Shown: positions 22,659 through 32,059 of the stretch, piece by piece | Position numbering within the stretch: the stretch's first letter is position 1 | Layout: each line of letters begins with the position of its first letter | Origin: JBLUOA01 sp048060095 | GTDB lineage: Bacteria; Pseudomonadota; Alphaproteobacteria; Rhodobacterales; Rhodobacteraceae | Assembly (NCBI RefSeq): GCF_048060095.1 | Contig: NZ_JBLUOA010000005.1 | Span: forward strand, 88,561-152,560 | DNA length: 64,000 nucleotides | Reading direction: 5' to 3' | The notes under the pieces: model-generated | The model's input: only the letters and a program-made list of their open reading frames with translations | The model's database searches: none | Told to the model about the DNA's origin: nothing | Position numbers and translations under genes: made by a program

Positions 22659-23981
22659 ATGTCCGGTATTCCGCACGATCACTACGAACCCAAGTCGGGC
22701 TTTGAAAAATGGCTGGATGAGCGTCTGCCCATCGTTGGCCTGCTTTACGGCACCTTGATGATCCCGACCCCGAAAAACCTGAACTGGATGTGGATCTGGG
22801 GCATTGTCCTGACCTTCTGCCTTGTGCTGCAGATCGTCACCGGCATCGTTCTGGTGATGCACTACACCCCGCATGTCGATATGGCGTTTGCGTCAATCGA
22901 ACACATCATGCGCGACGTGAATGGCGGCCACATGATCCGCTATGTGCATATGAACGGCGCATCGCTGTTCTTTGTTGCGGTCTATGCCCACATCTTCCGC
23001 GGTCTCTACTACGGCTCTTACAAGGCGCCGCGAGAGGTCACGTGGATCATCGGTATGTTGATCTACCTCTGCATGATGGGCACGGCCTTCATGGGTTACG
23101 TTCTGCCTTGGGGTCAGATGTCCTTCCACGGCACGGCGGTGATTACCGGCCTGTTTGGCGCGATCCCCGGCATCGGCGATGCGATCCAAACTTGGCTTCT
23201 GGGCGCAGGCGCGGTTGGCCAGCCGGCCCTCAACCGCTTCTTCTCGCTCCACTACCTGCTGCCGTTTGTGATTGCGGGCCTCGTGGTCGTTCACATCTGG
23301 GCGTTCCATTCGACCGGCAACAACAACCCGACGGGTGTTGAAGTGCGGCGCGGATCGAAAGCCGAGGCTGAAAAAGACACCGTTCCCTTCTGGCCCTATT
23401 TCGTCATCAAAGATCTGTTCGCGCTTGCGGTGATCATGACGGTGTTCTGGGCAATCGTCGGCTTTATGCCAAACTACCTTGGCCACCCCGACAACTATAT
23501 CGAGGCGAACGCGCTCGTGACACCTGCGCATATCGTGCCTGAATGGTATTTCCTGCCGTTCTACGCGATCCTGCGGGCCTTCACCGCCGACGTTTGGGCG
23601 GTGCAGTTCGTCAGCTTCATCACCGGCGGCATCATCGATGCAAAGTTCTTCGGTGTGCTGGCGATGTTCGGCGCGATTGCTGTGATGGCACTTGCCCCGT
23701 GGCTTGACACATCGTCGGTCCGCTCTGGCCGGTATCGCCCGATGTTCAAATGGTGGTTCGCGCTGCTGGTCATCGACTTCTTCGTGCTGATGTGGGTCGG
23801 TGCCCGCCCGGCCGAATTCCCCTATGACTGGATCGCGCTGATCGCGTCTGCTTACTGGTTTGCCTACTTCCTGATCATCCTGCCGCTTCTTGGCGTGATC
23901 GAGAAACCGGAACCGCAGCCGGAAACCATTGAAGCCGACTTCAAGGCGCACTATCCGTCCGCCGACACGCCGGCCGAATAA
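22659..23981 (+). CDS. petB: Cytochrome b subunit of bc1
   Basis: A 440-residue cytochrome b from ATG 22659, after GGGAGAAAC. It has eight hydrophobic helices, the two haem-ligand His pairs in helices B and D (HMNGASLFFVAVYAHIFRG region and HYLLPFVIAGLVVVHIWAFH), and the Qo-site PEWYF motif. It spans the inner membrane and carries the quinol oxidation and reduction sites. Confidence 0.98.
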   Translation: MSGIPHDHYEPKSGFEKWLDERLPIVGLLYGTLMIPTPKNLNWMWIWGIVLTFCLVLQIVTGIVLVMHYTPHVDMAFASIEHIMRDVNGGHMIRYVHMNGASLFFVAVYAHIFRGLYYGSYKAPREVTWIIGMLIYLCMMGTAFMGYVLPWGQMSFHGTAVITGLFGAIPGIGDAIQTWLLGAGAVGQPALNRFFSLHYLLPFVIAGLVVVHIWAFHSTGNNNPTGVEVRRGSKAEAEKDTVPFWPYFVIKDLFALAVIMTVFWAIVGFMPNYLGHPDNYIEANALVTPAHIVPEWYFLPFYAILRAFTADVWAVQFVSFITGGIIDAKFFGVLAMFGAIAVMALAPWLDTSSVRSGRYRPMFKWWFALLVIDFFVLMWVGARPAEFPYDWIALIASAYWFAYFLIILPLLGVIEKPEPQPETIEADFKAHYPSADTPAE

Positions 23982-23993
23982 GAAAGGATCAGG

Positions 23994-24794
23994 ATGATGA
24001 AAAAACTTTTGATTTCAGCCGCCCTGACCCTCGGTCTGGCAACAGGTGCGATGGCCGCCGGTGGCGAAGAGCAGCATATCGAGGATTTCGCATTCTCGTT
24101 TGAGGGCCCGTTCGGCAAATACGATCAGGCCCAGTTGCAACGCGGGTTTCAGGTCTTCACCGAAGTCTGTTCGGCCTGCCACGGTCTAAGCTACGTCTAC
24201 TTCCGCAACATCGCGGATGAAGGCGGGCTCGGCTATACCGAGGATCAGGCCCGTGCCTACGCCGAACAATTCGAGGTTTTCGACCCGGAGCTTGACGATT
24301 TCCGCCCGGCGACCCCGGCGGACAGGTTCCCGGTTAATGACGGTGTCGGCGCACCGGACCTGTCGCTGGTCGCCAAGGGGCGCGCTGGCTTCCATGGCCC
24401 GTACGGCCTCGGGATCAACCAGGTCATCCGCGGCATGGGCGGCCCGGAATACCTCGCCTCACTCCTCACCGGTTACACGGGTGAGGAAAAGGAAGAGGCT
24501 GGCGCATTCCTCTACGAAAACACCGCCTTCCCCGGCGGCTGGATTTCGATGGCACCGCCGCTTGAAGACGGAATCGTTGAATATGCCGACGGCCACGCCA
24601 ATGACGTGCATCACATGGCGCAGGATGTCTCCGCGTTCCTGATGTGGGCGGCAGAGCCGAAGATGATGGCCCGCAAACAGGCCGGCCTGGTCGGCGTGAT
24701 CTTCCTGACGATCCTGTCCGTCCTGCTGTATCTGACCAACAAGCAGCTTTGGGCCGGGATCAAGGGCAAGAAACACGCGAAAGACGACGCATAG
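23994..24794 (+). CDS. petC: Cytochrome c1 subunit of bc1
   Basis: A 266-residue cytochrome c1. Signal peptide about 1-21 (AMA-AG), covalent haem site VCSACHGLSY near residue 60, the Met ligand region in PGGWISMAPPL and a C-terminal anchor helix (about 232-250). It passes electrons to soluble cytochrome c. Twelve bases separate it from petB; a strong terminator closes the operon. Confidence 0.98.
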   Translation: MMKKLLISAALTLGLATGAMAAGGEEQHIEDFAFSFEGPFGKYDQAQLQRGFQVFTEVCSACHGLSYVYFRNIADEGGLGYTEDQARAYAEQFEVFDPELDDFRPATPADRFPVNDGVGAPDLSLVAKGRAGFHGPYGLGINQVIRGMGGPEYLASLLTGYTGEEKEEAGAFLYENTAFPGGWISMAPPLEDGIVEYADGHANDVHHMAQDVSAFLMWAAEPKMMARKQAGLVGVIFLTILSVLLYLTNKQLWAGIKGKKHAKDDA

Positions 24795-24817
24795 CGTTTC
24801 GTCCGATCCGAAAAATC

Positions 24818-24848
24818 AAAACCCCGCCATCTCTGGCGGGGTTTTTTT
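24818..24848 (+). terminator. Rho-independent terminator of petABC
   Basis: AAAACCCCGCC and GGCGGGGTTTTTTT form an eleven-pair stem with a six-base loop, ending in a run of seven T, 24 bp after petC. The A-run on the other side makes it potentially bidirectional, serving the convergent BON-LysM gene too. Confidence 0.93.
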
Positions 24849-24875
24849 GTCGGAGCACCTTGGGTTACTGCCCTC

Positions 24876-25307
24876 TTACGCCTCATCGTCCTGCGGAATC
24901 CGCAGCACCTGTCCCGGATAGATTTTATCCGGATGGGTTAACATCGGCTTATTCGCCTCAAAGATTTCGGGATAGCGGCTGGCCTTCCCAAGCGTCTTTT
25001 GCGCGATGACCGACAGATTTTCGCCCTTCTGAACGGTGTGGAACACGGTGTTGTCGTCGTCACCGTCATCCTCAACCTCAGCGACACCGGCAACGTTTCC
25101 GACCGCGAGAATCACCTTTTCACGGATCGCCTTGGTTAGGCCCGCGCCAGACACCTTAACCTTGTCCCCGATGACCGAGATGTCGACATCGTCCGCCCCA
25201 AGACCAAGGTCTTTCACCTCTTTCTTCAGCGCATCTGCATCGGGGGCTTCGTCACCACCGCCGAACAGCTTCTTTCCCGAATCCTTAACAAAACTCCACA
25301 AGCCCAT
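24876..25307 (-). CDS. BON and LysM domain protein
   Basis: A 143-residue protein from ATG 25305-25307 (MGLWSFVKDSGKK), after AGGAGAGA. Residues about 25-85 form a BON domain (DALKKEVKDLGLGADDV, then VGNVAGVAEVED), and about 92-140 a LysM (HTVQKGENLSVIAQK, NKPMLTHPDKIYPGQVLRIP). It resembles the E. coli K+-binding protein Kbp/YgaU, lacks a signal peptide and is probably cytoplasmic. Confidence 0.92.
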   Translation of the reverse strand: MGLWSFVKDSGKKLFGGGDEAPDADALKKEVKDLGLGADDVDISVIGDKVKVSGAGLTKAIREKVILAVGNVAGVAEVEDDGDDDNTVFHTVQKGENLSVIAQKTLGKASRYPEIFEANKPMLTHPDKIYPGQVLRIPQDDEA

Positions 25308-25411
25308 TTGTCTCTCCTCTGTTGGGTGAAGCAGTTTCACCGCAAAGCGGCAAAACGAAAAGGGGAAAGATATGCGATCCGGCCCCGTTGGGAATCGCGC
25401 ACCGGGTGGTA

Positions 25412-26107
25412 TCACCCGCCAAGGTAGTCTTTCAGCGCAGCTGGCGGGTTGGCGAACAGCGCGTCCGTCGCGACTGGCGGGTTGGCCCGACCATCCGCCA
25501 CAAGCACAACCTGATCCGCGATCAGCTTGGCGTCCTCCGGCGCGTGGCTGACCATCAGCAGCGTCACGCCGGTGTCTTGGGCAAGCTCTGCCACCATTTG
25601 AAGCATCTCGGCCTTCAGCGCAGGGCCGAGGGCGGCGAACGGCTCATCCAGCAGGATCAGCGGTTTCGCCCGCAGCAGCACCCGCGCGAGCGCGACACGC
25701 GCGATCTGCCCCCCCGACAAACGCCCCGGCTTGTGGTCTGCGTGCTGGGCCAGGCGCACGCGGGCGAGTGCGTGGTCGACCTGCGCCTCCTGTGTCGTGG
25801 TCAATCGCAGATCGGGCCGCAGCCCCAGCGCAACGTTCTGGCGAACCGACAGATGGGGGAAAAGGTTGTTGTCCTGAAACAGAATGCTGATCGGCCGATC
25901 GCCCGGCGCAAGGGCGGCCATGTCGCCTCCATCCCACGTGACCCGCCCCGCCGATGGCGTCACGAAGCCCGCGATTGTCGCCAGCAGGGTCGATTTCCCG
26001 CCGCCCGACGGCCCGATCACCGCGACTTGCGCCCCTGCCGGGATGGTAAGATCAGCACACAGGCTGAAATCTCCTTGTTCGATCAGCACATCCTCAAGCG
26101 TCAGCAT
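25412..26107 (-). CDS. thiQ: Thiamine ABC transporter ATPase
   Basis: A 231-residue ABC ATPase with Walker A GPSGGGKST, signature LSGGQIARVALAR, Walker B LILLDEPFAALGP and the switch His in MVSHAPED. It powers import of thiamine or its phosphates. Its start overlaps the end of thiP by 14 bases. Third gene of the riboswitch-controlled thiBPQ operon. Confidence 0.94.
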   Translation of the reverse strand: MLTLEDVLIEQGDFSLCADLTIPAGAQVAVIGPSGGGKSTLLATIAGFVTPSAGRVTWDGGDMAALAPGDRPISILFQDNNLFPHLSVRQNVALGLRPDLRLTTTQEAQVDHALARVRLAQHADHKPGRLSGGQIARVALARVLLRAKPLILLDEPFAALGPALKAEMLQMVAELAQDTGVTLLMVSHAPEDAKLIADQVVLVADGRANPPVATDALFANPPAALKDYLGG

Positions 26108-27647
26108 TCACACGCCCTCCGCGATCAAAGACCCAGAACAGAGCCAAACTCAGCCCAAGAAGCACAACCGCCGTCCCTGCAGCGGCGTCCATCCGGTAGG
26201 CCGCCATCAGACGATAAAGCTGCAGCGGCAGGGTTGCGACCTCCGGGTCGGCAAATAGGGCGATGACCCCAAGATCGCCCATCGACAAGGCCGCAGCCAA
26301 CCCGCCCGCAAAGCCGAGCGGCCTGCGCAACCGTGGCAGCGTCAGATAGCGAAGGCGCGACCAGCCGGTCAGGTTCAGGCTTTGGGCGAGCCTGCCGTAG
26401 CTTTCCTCAACCTCCCGCGCCGCAGGGATCAGCACGCGCAGTCCAAAGGGAACCGCCATCGCCGCGTTAACCAGCGCCGTGACCGGTAAGGCCAGTTTGA
26501 ACGGATCGGCAATCGGGAAGGTAATGATGAACAGCCCTGTGCCAATCACCAGTGGCGAGGCGGCGATGGCGAGGTATCCGATAGCCTCCAACACCCCCCT
26601 CATCGCCTTTCGCCGAACCGCAACGACCCAAAGCGAAAGCGATAACGCCATGCCGACCGCTAAAACCGTCGATGCGAGCGCGACGAGCACCGAATTCATC
26701 GCGGCGGACCACACGCTACCCGGCAGCGACAGCACGGCGGGCAGTCCCCTCGCGATCACCAAAACAAGCGGAATCAGCAGAAACAGGGTCGAAATCATAA
26801 GCATCATCGAATCGAGCAGGCGCATAGGTAGCGCGCCTGCGTCCCACCGCTCCACAGCGCGATCAAGGCCCGTGCCCATCGCGGATGGAAGGCTGAATTT
26901 GAACGAAAGCGCGGCGGCCACGGCGGTCAACACCAGTTGCACGATCCCGAGCAGCGCGGCTTTGCCAAGGTCGAAGTCAAATCGAAACGCCTGATAGATG
27001 GCAAGTTCGACGGTCGTCGCCCGCGGCCCTCCGCCAAGGGTCAGTGCCACGGCAAAACTGGTAAGGCAAATCAGGAAAATCACCATGAACGCGCCGGGCA
27101 GCACCCCGCGCAGCATCGGCCATTCCAAACGTCTGCGCATGTCCGTGGCCGAAAAGCCCAGAGAGGCTGCTAAACGAAACCGCTCTGCCGGGATCGCAAG
27201 CCATCCTTGCAGGATCAGGCGTGTCGCCAGCGGCAAATTAAAGAACACATGCGCCAGAACGACCCCGTGGAAGCCGTAGATCGACAGGGGCGGCAGACCA
27301 ACCCAGCCGAGAATAGTGCTGACCAGCCCCGTCCGCCCGAACGCCGCCAGCAGGCCAAGGATCGCGACAATCACAGGCAAGATAAACGGCGCCCCGAGCA
27401 GGGTAATCAACACGCCCCGTCCCCAGAACCGCCGCCGCGCCAACGCCCGTGCGACCGGGATCGCCAGCCCAACCGAAATAGCGGCAGAGAGGACGGCTTG
27501 CGTCACGGTGAACCGCACCGCCGCCCAATCTGCGGGGCCAAGTGCTGACACCCCCTCCGCCCGCGTCATCACGGCGATGAGCGTTCCGAGCGTCAGAAAG
27601 ATCAGAAGCGCCGCAGCGGCGCCCCCGAAAAACGTCGTCGGTTTCAT
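26094..27647 (-). CDS. thiP: Thiamine ABC transporter permease
   Basis: About 517 residues from ATG 27645-27647 (MKPTTFFGG). It has a duplicated binding-protein-dependent permease fold with roughly twelve membrane helices and two EAA loops; the second half repeats the first (near ESYGRLAQSLNLTGWSRLRYLTLP). The start overlaps the thiB stop (ATGA), giving translational coupling. Confidence 0.93.
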   Translation of the reverse strand: MKPTTFFGGAAAALLIFLTLGTLIAVMTRAEGVSALGPADWAAVRFTVTQAVLSAAISVGLAIPVARALARRRFWGRGVLITLLGAPFILPVIVAILGLLAAFGRTGLVSTILGWVGLPPLSIYGFHGVVLAHVFFNLPLATRLILQGWLAIPAERFRLAASLGFSATDMRRRLEWPMLRGVLPGAFMVIFLICLTSFAVALTLGGGPRATTVELAIYQAFRFDFDLGKAALLGIVQLVLTAVAAALSFKFSLPSAMGTGLDRAVERWDAGALPMRLLDSMMLMISTLFLLIPLVLVIARGLPAVLSLPGSVWSAAMNSVLVALASTVLAVGMALSLSLWVVAVRRKAMRGVLEAIGYLAIAASPLVIGTGLFIITFPIADPFKLALPVTALVNAAMAVPFGLRVLIPAAREVEESYGRLAQSLNLTGWSRLRYLTLPRLRRPLGFAGGLAAALSMGDLGVIALFADPEVATLPLQLYRLMAAYRMDAAAGTAVVLLGLSLALFWVFDRGGRVNADA

Positions 27648-28627
27648 CGTGACAAGGCGGTTAACCACTCCTCAAGCGCGGCATCACGAACAGTCGGGGC
27701 ATCCTCTGGCGCGGTCAATAGGGCCGTTTCCGGCTGGATTAGCGTCTCAAACCCTTTTGGCAACCCGCCCTCAGGCTCATTTGCCGGATACATCCAGTTC
27801 GTCGTCGGGATCACAGATTGAAACCCGTCCGTCTGCATGAACGACAGGAATTGATCGGCCAGCTCCGGCTGATCGCTGTTCGCAAGTTTCGCCGCAACTT
27901 CGACCTGAAGGTAGTGACCTTCTTCAAACAGCGCAGCGGCCTTGCTGTCGTCCTCCTCCGCAATCAGATGGTAGGCGGGCGAGGTCGTGTAAGACAGAAC
28001 CATATCGGCCTCGCCCTCAACGAACATTCCGTAGGCTTCGGACCATCCTTTCGTGACGGTCAGCACGTTGTCGGACAAGCCCTGCCAGACCTCCGCCGCC
28101 TGATCGCCATGCGCGTGCTTCACCCACATCAACAAGCCAAGTCCGGGCGTGGAGGAGCGGGGGTCTTGAATGACTACCTGCAAATCCGACTCCGCCAGTT
28201 CAGAGAAGCTTTCGGGCGGGTTAGAGACTGTTTCTTTGTCATAAACGAATGCGAAATACCCCCAGTCGTAAGGCAGGAAGGTCGCATCCTCCCACGCGAT
28301 TGGCAGGTCAAAATCCGCCGTCTGGCCGTGTTCGGCGAATAGCCCGGTTTCGCTCGCCGCGGCCATCAGGTTGGTGTCGAGACCAAGCACGATGTCCGCA
28401 TCGGACCGCGCACCTTCCAACTGGACCCGCGCCAGCAGCGCCGCGCCGTCGCCCGCACTGACGAATTGCAGATCACATCTGCAGGTTTCCTCAAACGCCG
28501 CCTCAATCTGCGGGCCGGGACCCCATTCGGATACGAAACTGTCGTAGGTGTAGACTTTCAAAACGGGCGTTTCGGCATGGACCATGCCAGCCAAACAGAT
28601 TCCCGCAGCGATCAGTGGATATTTCAT
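27644..28627 (-). CDS. thiB: Thiamine ABC transporter binding protein
   Basis: A 327-residue periplasmic binding protein with a signal peptide (about 1-18, VHA-ET). LKVYTYDSFVSEWGPGP opens the mature part, and DIVLGLDTNL and SYTTSPAYHLI line the ligand cleft as in E. coli TbpA/ThiB. First gene of the operon, 50 bases downstream of a TPP riboswitch. Confidence 0.95.
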   Translation of the reverse strand: MKYPLIAAGICLAGMVHAETPVLKVYTYDSFVSEWGPGPQIEAAFEETCRCDLQFVSAGDGAALLARVQLEGARSDADIVLGLDTNLMAAASETGLFAEHGQTADFDLPIAWEDATFLPYDWGYFAFVYDKETVSNPPESFSELAESDLQVVIQDPRSSTPGLGLLMWVKHAHGDQAAEVWQGLSDNVLTVTKGWSEAYGMFVEGEADMVLSYTTSPAYHLIAEEDDSKAAALFEEGHYLQVEVAAKLANSDQPELADQFLSFMQTDGFQSVIPTTNWMYPANEPEGGLPKGFETLIQPETALLTAPEDAPTVRDAALEEWLTALSR

Positions 28628-28676
28628 CTCTCATCCTCCATTGCCGACGGGCGGATTGGGGGGTGAGTGGATCTCA

Positions 28677-28757
28677 ACCTTCCCTCCGCCGGTCTTAACC
28701 GGTTCAGGTTCAACGGGTCCGCTTTCGCATCTCAGCCAGGATTGGCCCCCCGAGGTA
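28677..28757 (-). promoter_or_regulatory. TPP riboswitch (thi box)
   Basis: On the minus strand, CTCGGGG, CTGAGATGCGAAAGC, ACCCGTTGAACCTGA and GACCGGCGGAGGGAAGG follow in the conserved THI-element order, including the pyrimidine- and pyrophosphate-sensing loops. It precedes thiB and should switch the importer off when thiamine pyrophosphate is plentiful. No terminator is visible, so sequestration of the GGAGGAT ribosome site is likely. Confidence 0.96.
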
Positions 28758-28852
28758 TCGTTGTATCTATGCCCCAACGCGCCGCTCGGCAAGCCGTTTC
28801 CTCTTGAGCGGCGGGGGTGCGCCCGCTAGACCGCTGTGAAAGGAGCCTGTTC

Positions 28853-29953
28853 ATGTCGATCAACACCTTCGGACGCCTGTTCCGCGTCACCACATGGGGC
28901 GAAAGCCACGGGCCGGCATTGGGCGCGACCGTCGATGGCTGCCCGCCCAATGTTCCGGTGGACGAGGCAATGTTGCAGCATTGGCTTGATCGACGGCGCC
29001 CCGGCCAGACAAAGCACACAACCCAACGGCAAGAGGCGGATCAGGTGCGCATCCTGTCCGGCGTGTTCGACGGCAAGACGACCGGCACGCCGATCCAGTT
29101 GATGATCGAGAACACCGACCAGCGGTCGAAGGATTACGGCGATATCGCCGAAACCTTCCGCCCCGGCCATGCGGATATCACCTACCATCTGAAATATGGC
29201 AATCGCGACTATCGCGGCGGGGGGCGATCCTCGGCCCGCGAAACAGCGGCACGGGTCGCGGCGGGGGGAATTGCCCGCGAAGCGATCAAGGCGCTGGCGC
29301 CGGGGGTCGAAATCAAGGGCTATATGGTCCGCATGGGCGAAAAGGAAATCGACCGGGCGCGGTTCGATTGGGATGAGGTTGAACGCAACGATTTCTGGGT
29401 GCCAGACGCCAAAGCCGCCGAGGAATGGGATACCTATCTAAGCGCGATCCGCAAGGCGCAGAATTCGGTCGGGGCGACGGTCGAGGTTGTCGCGCGCGGC
29501 GCACCCGCAGGGCTTGGTGCGCCGGTTTACGGCAAGATAGACACTGATTTGGCGGCCGCGATGATGTCGATCAACGCCGTGAAGGGGGTCGAGATTGGCG
29601 AAGGCATGGCCGCCGCTGCGCTGACCGGCACCGACAACGCGGACGAGATCTTCATGGGTTCGAACGGCCCTGAATACAGCTCCAACCACGCGGGCGGGAT
29701 TTTGGGCGGGATTTCAACCGGGCAGGATCTGGTGGTGCGTTTCGCGGTCAAGCCGACCTCTTCGATCCTGACGCCGCGCAAGTCGATCAAGATCGACGGC
29801 AGCGCGACCGAGGTTATCACCAAGGGCCGCCACGACCCATGTGTCGGCATCCGTGCCGTCCCGGTGGGCGAGGCGATGATGGCCTGCGTACTGCTCGATC
29901 ACCTGCTGCTCCACCGTGGGCAGGTCGGTGAAAATCAGGGCAAGATCGGTTAA
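28853..29953 (+). CDS. aroC: Chorismate synthase
   Basis: Makes chorismate from 5-enolpyruvylshikimate-3-phosphate with reduced FMN, the last shared step to aromatic amino acids. The 366-residue product begins MSINTFGRLFRVTTWGESHG and contains GRSSARETAARVAAG and the RPGHADITYHLKYG signature. ATG 28853 has AAGGAG upstream. Its stop overlaps the stop of the convergent thioredoxin gene. Confidence 0.98.
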   Translation: MSINTFGRLFRVTTWGESHGPALGATVDGCPPNVPVDEAMLQHWLDRRRPGQTKHTTQRQEADQVRILSGVFDGKTTGTPIQLMIENTDQRSKDYGDIAETFRPGHADITYHLKYGNRDYRGGGRSSARETAARVAAGGIAREAIKALAPGVEIKGYMVRMGEKEIDRARFDWDEVERNDFWVPDAKAAEEWDTYLSAIRKAQNSVGATVEVVARGAPAGLGAPVYGKIDTDLAAAMMSINAVKGVEIGEGMAAAALTGTDNADEIFMGSNGPEYSSNHAGGILGGISTGQDLVVRFAVKPTSSILTPRKSIKIDGSATEVITKGRHDPCVGIRAVPVGEAMMACVLLDHLLLHRGQVGENQGKIG

Positions 29954-30360
29954 GCGCTCGCCGCCGACAGCGCCGTGTCCATCAGCGCCTTGATATCATC
30001 GCGTGAGGTTCCGGCGACGATGCGACCAAGCTCTTGATTGCCTTTCAGGACAACGAGGGTTGAACGACGCGGAATCCGCAAACGCTGTGTCAGAGCATCG
30101 CCGCGATACTGATCCCAATCGACATTGACGAAGACGATATTCGCCTCGTAGGCGCTGTTTTCCTGCAAAAGCGCGTTGATCACCCGTTCCTGCGCAGCGC
30201 AGGTCGAACACCAATCCGCCTTGAAATCGAGGAACACAGTCTTGCCCTGTGCCAGCAGATCGTCGACCAGCCCTGGACTATAGCCGCGTGGGGTGGCAAA
30301 ACTCAGGGTCGGCAGCAGCGCGAAACTGGTGCTGAGGGCGATAAAACTGCGTCGGTTCAT
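29950..30360 (-). CDS. Exported thioredoxin-like protein
   Basis: A 136-residue protein. The N-terminus MNRRSFIALSTSFALLP is a signal with twin Arg; residues about 35-130 are a thioredoxin fold with the redox pair in ADWCSTCAAQE. It belongs with the C-terminal DsbD-like thioredoxins, and the gene lies 12 bp after a CcdA-like gene that would supply electrons across the membrane. Probable role: periplasmic disulfide reduction. Confidence 0.9.
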   Translation of the reverse strand: MNRRSFIALSTSFALLPTLSFATPRGYSPGLVDDLLAQGKTVFLDFKADWCSTCAAQERVINALLQENSAYEANIVFVNVDWDQYRGDALTQRLRIPRRSTLVVLKGNQELGRIVAGTSRDDIKALMDTALSAASA

Positions 30361-30372
30361 GGTGGATACTCC

Positions 30373-31086
30373 TTAAATAGAGACTGAAAAGTCGATAAGC
30401 CAGCTTGGCAGGTTTTGAACCGCCCAAGCCTCGGCGATGTGGTGTAGACGGAACAGGATCGCGGCACCGACGAGGATGAACGCGAAGCCCAAGATCGGCC
30501 GGGACCGCTGCGCAAGCCGCTGCATCTGGTCGCGCCGCCGCACCAAAACGGCGCGTGCGCCATAGCCCAGCAGGATGATAACGGTCGAAACACCCAGCGC
30601 GAAGGCCATCATGATAAGTGCGGCCAGCGGAAGGCTTTTGCCCTGCGACGCCAGCGCGATGGCCCCGCCAAGGGTCGGGCCGACGCAAGGGCTCCAGACC
30701 GCGCCGAGCAGGGCACCGCCGGCGAACTGTCCGCCAAGGCCGGACCGGTCAAGGCTGCCCATCCGGACGTCAGCACGCTCGGACACTCCGGCAGTTGCGG
30801 TCGCGAAAACGGCACTAAACCGAGGGATTAGCAGCAATAATCCGAAGCCGATCATCAGAACCGCCCCGGCCTGGGCAATCGTATCAGCGTCAATACCGAG
30901 GGTGTAGCCGACCGCCGCGACACCCACGCCCAGCGCGACAAACGAAACGCTCATCCCCGCGGCGAGAGCGATGGGGCCGCGTTTGTCAGCTTGCAAGGCA
31001 GAGGCCAGCACAATCGGCAAAACCGGCAAAACGCACGGGTTAATCAGCGTCAGTAACCCTGCGAGATAGGCGAAAACAAACTCCAT
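30373..31086 (-). CDS. CcdA/DsbD-type membrane thiol transporter
   Basis: A 237-residue protein from ATG 31084-31086 (MEFVFAYLAG). It has six hydrophobic helices, with the redox cysteines in TLINPCVLPVLP and in VWSPCVGPTLGG, the usual two positions in CcdA. It passes electrons from cytoplasmic thioredoxin to periplasmic acceptors, here probably the thioredoxin-like protein encoded just downstream. Confidence 0.93.
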   Translation of the reverse strand: MEFVFAYLAGLLTLINPCVLPVLPIVLASALQADKRGPIALAAGMSVSFVALGVGVAAVGYTLGIDADTIAQAGAVLMIGFGLLLLIPRFSAVFATATAGVSERADVRMGSLDRSGLGGQFAGGALLGAVWSPCVGPTLGGAIALASQGKSLPLAALIMMAFALGVSTVIILLGYGARAVLVRRRDQMQRLAQRSRPILGFAFILVGAAILFRLHHIAEAWAVQNLPSWLIDFSVSI

Positions 31087-31144
31087 GCGCGAAAATCTGG
31101 CGCAAAGCCGCGTCCAAGTCACGCAGACTTACATCACGTTGACG

Positions 31145-32053
31145 TTAGCGTGACGGCTGGCGGGACAGTTGCACCGCGAGAATCCCGGCGGCAATCACCA
31201 CAACGCCGATGATGTCGCGGGCGCCCAGTACCTCCCCCAGCAACAACGCGGCAATCGCCACGCCAAGGAACGGGTTGAGGAAATGAAACGTCGCGGCCCG
31301 AACCGTGCCGATCCGATTGACCAGTTTGAACCACACCCACGTCGCGGCAAGCCCCGGAATCAGCGTGGTATAGGAAAAAGCACCGACCAGCCGCCAGGTC
31401 CAATTGATCTGCCAATCTTCAAAGATCACGGCGGCCACGGCCAGCGCAGCGCTGCCAACCAGCATCTGAAGCCCGACGATCATCAACACGTTGCCGCCCG
31501 ACGATGCGCCCCTGACCGCAAGCGTCGCAAAGGTCAGCGCCAACGCGCCCAACCCGCAAAGCGCAACCCCGGTGAGGTCAATCCCCACGGCGGTCAGCCG
31601 CGCGCTCATGATAATCACCACGCCGGTCACGCCAATAATCAGCCCAATGATACCTAGCACCCCAAGGCGTTCACGAAAGATCACCCAGCCTGCGAAGGCA
31701 ACCAGCAGCGGCATGGTCGACGCGATAATCGCCGCGAGCGATGCCTGAACCGTCTGCATCGCAACGAAGTTCAGGCCGAGATAGAGCGTGTTTTGGCAGA
31801 TCCCGAACACCATCGTCGCCCGCCATTGCCTGCGCGTCAGCCGCCAACTTTGCCCCAGTGCCAAGGCGATTGCGATACCAATCAGACCAGAAATCAAAAA
31901 CCGCAGCGCCAGCGCGGTGAGCGGCGGCGCGTCCATCACGATCATCCGGGCGGAGGTAAACGCGGACGACCACATGATCGCAAAAGCCAACCCCATCGCG
32001 ATGGCGCGGAGATCCATACGAGTTCCGGTCTGGGGGATGCTAGTCGAGGTCAT
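31145..32053 (-). CDS. EamA/DMT-superfamily transporter
   Basis: A 302-residue protein with ten predicted membrane helices in two EamA repeats (about 15-145 and 160-295). MWSSAFTSARMIV and a late FLNPFLGVAIAALLLGE are standard family sequences. It probably exports a metabolite; the substrate is unknown. Its end is 59 bp from the CcdA start on the same strand. Confidence 0.92.
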   Translation of the reverse strand: MTSTSIPQTGTRMDLRAIAMGLAFAIMWSSAFTSARMIVMDAPPLTALALRFLISGLIGIAIALALGQSWRLTRRQWRATMVFGICQNTLYLGLNFVAMQTVQASLAAIIASTMPLLVAFAGWVIFRERLGVLGIIGLIIGVTGVVIIMSARLTAVGIDLTGVALCGLGALALTFATLAVRGASSGGNVLMIVGLQMLVGSAALAVAAVIFEDWQINWTWRLVGAFSYTTLIPGLAATWVWFKLVNRIGTVRAATFHFLNPFLGVAIAALLLGEVLGARDIIGVVVIAAGILAVQLSRQPSR

Positions 32054-32059
32054 CTTTCG

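Noticed and set aside
24876..25307. Phage tail or peptidoglycan LysM enzyme
   Set aside because: No signal peptide or catalytic domain; the BON-LysM pair is that of Kbp/YgaU.
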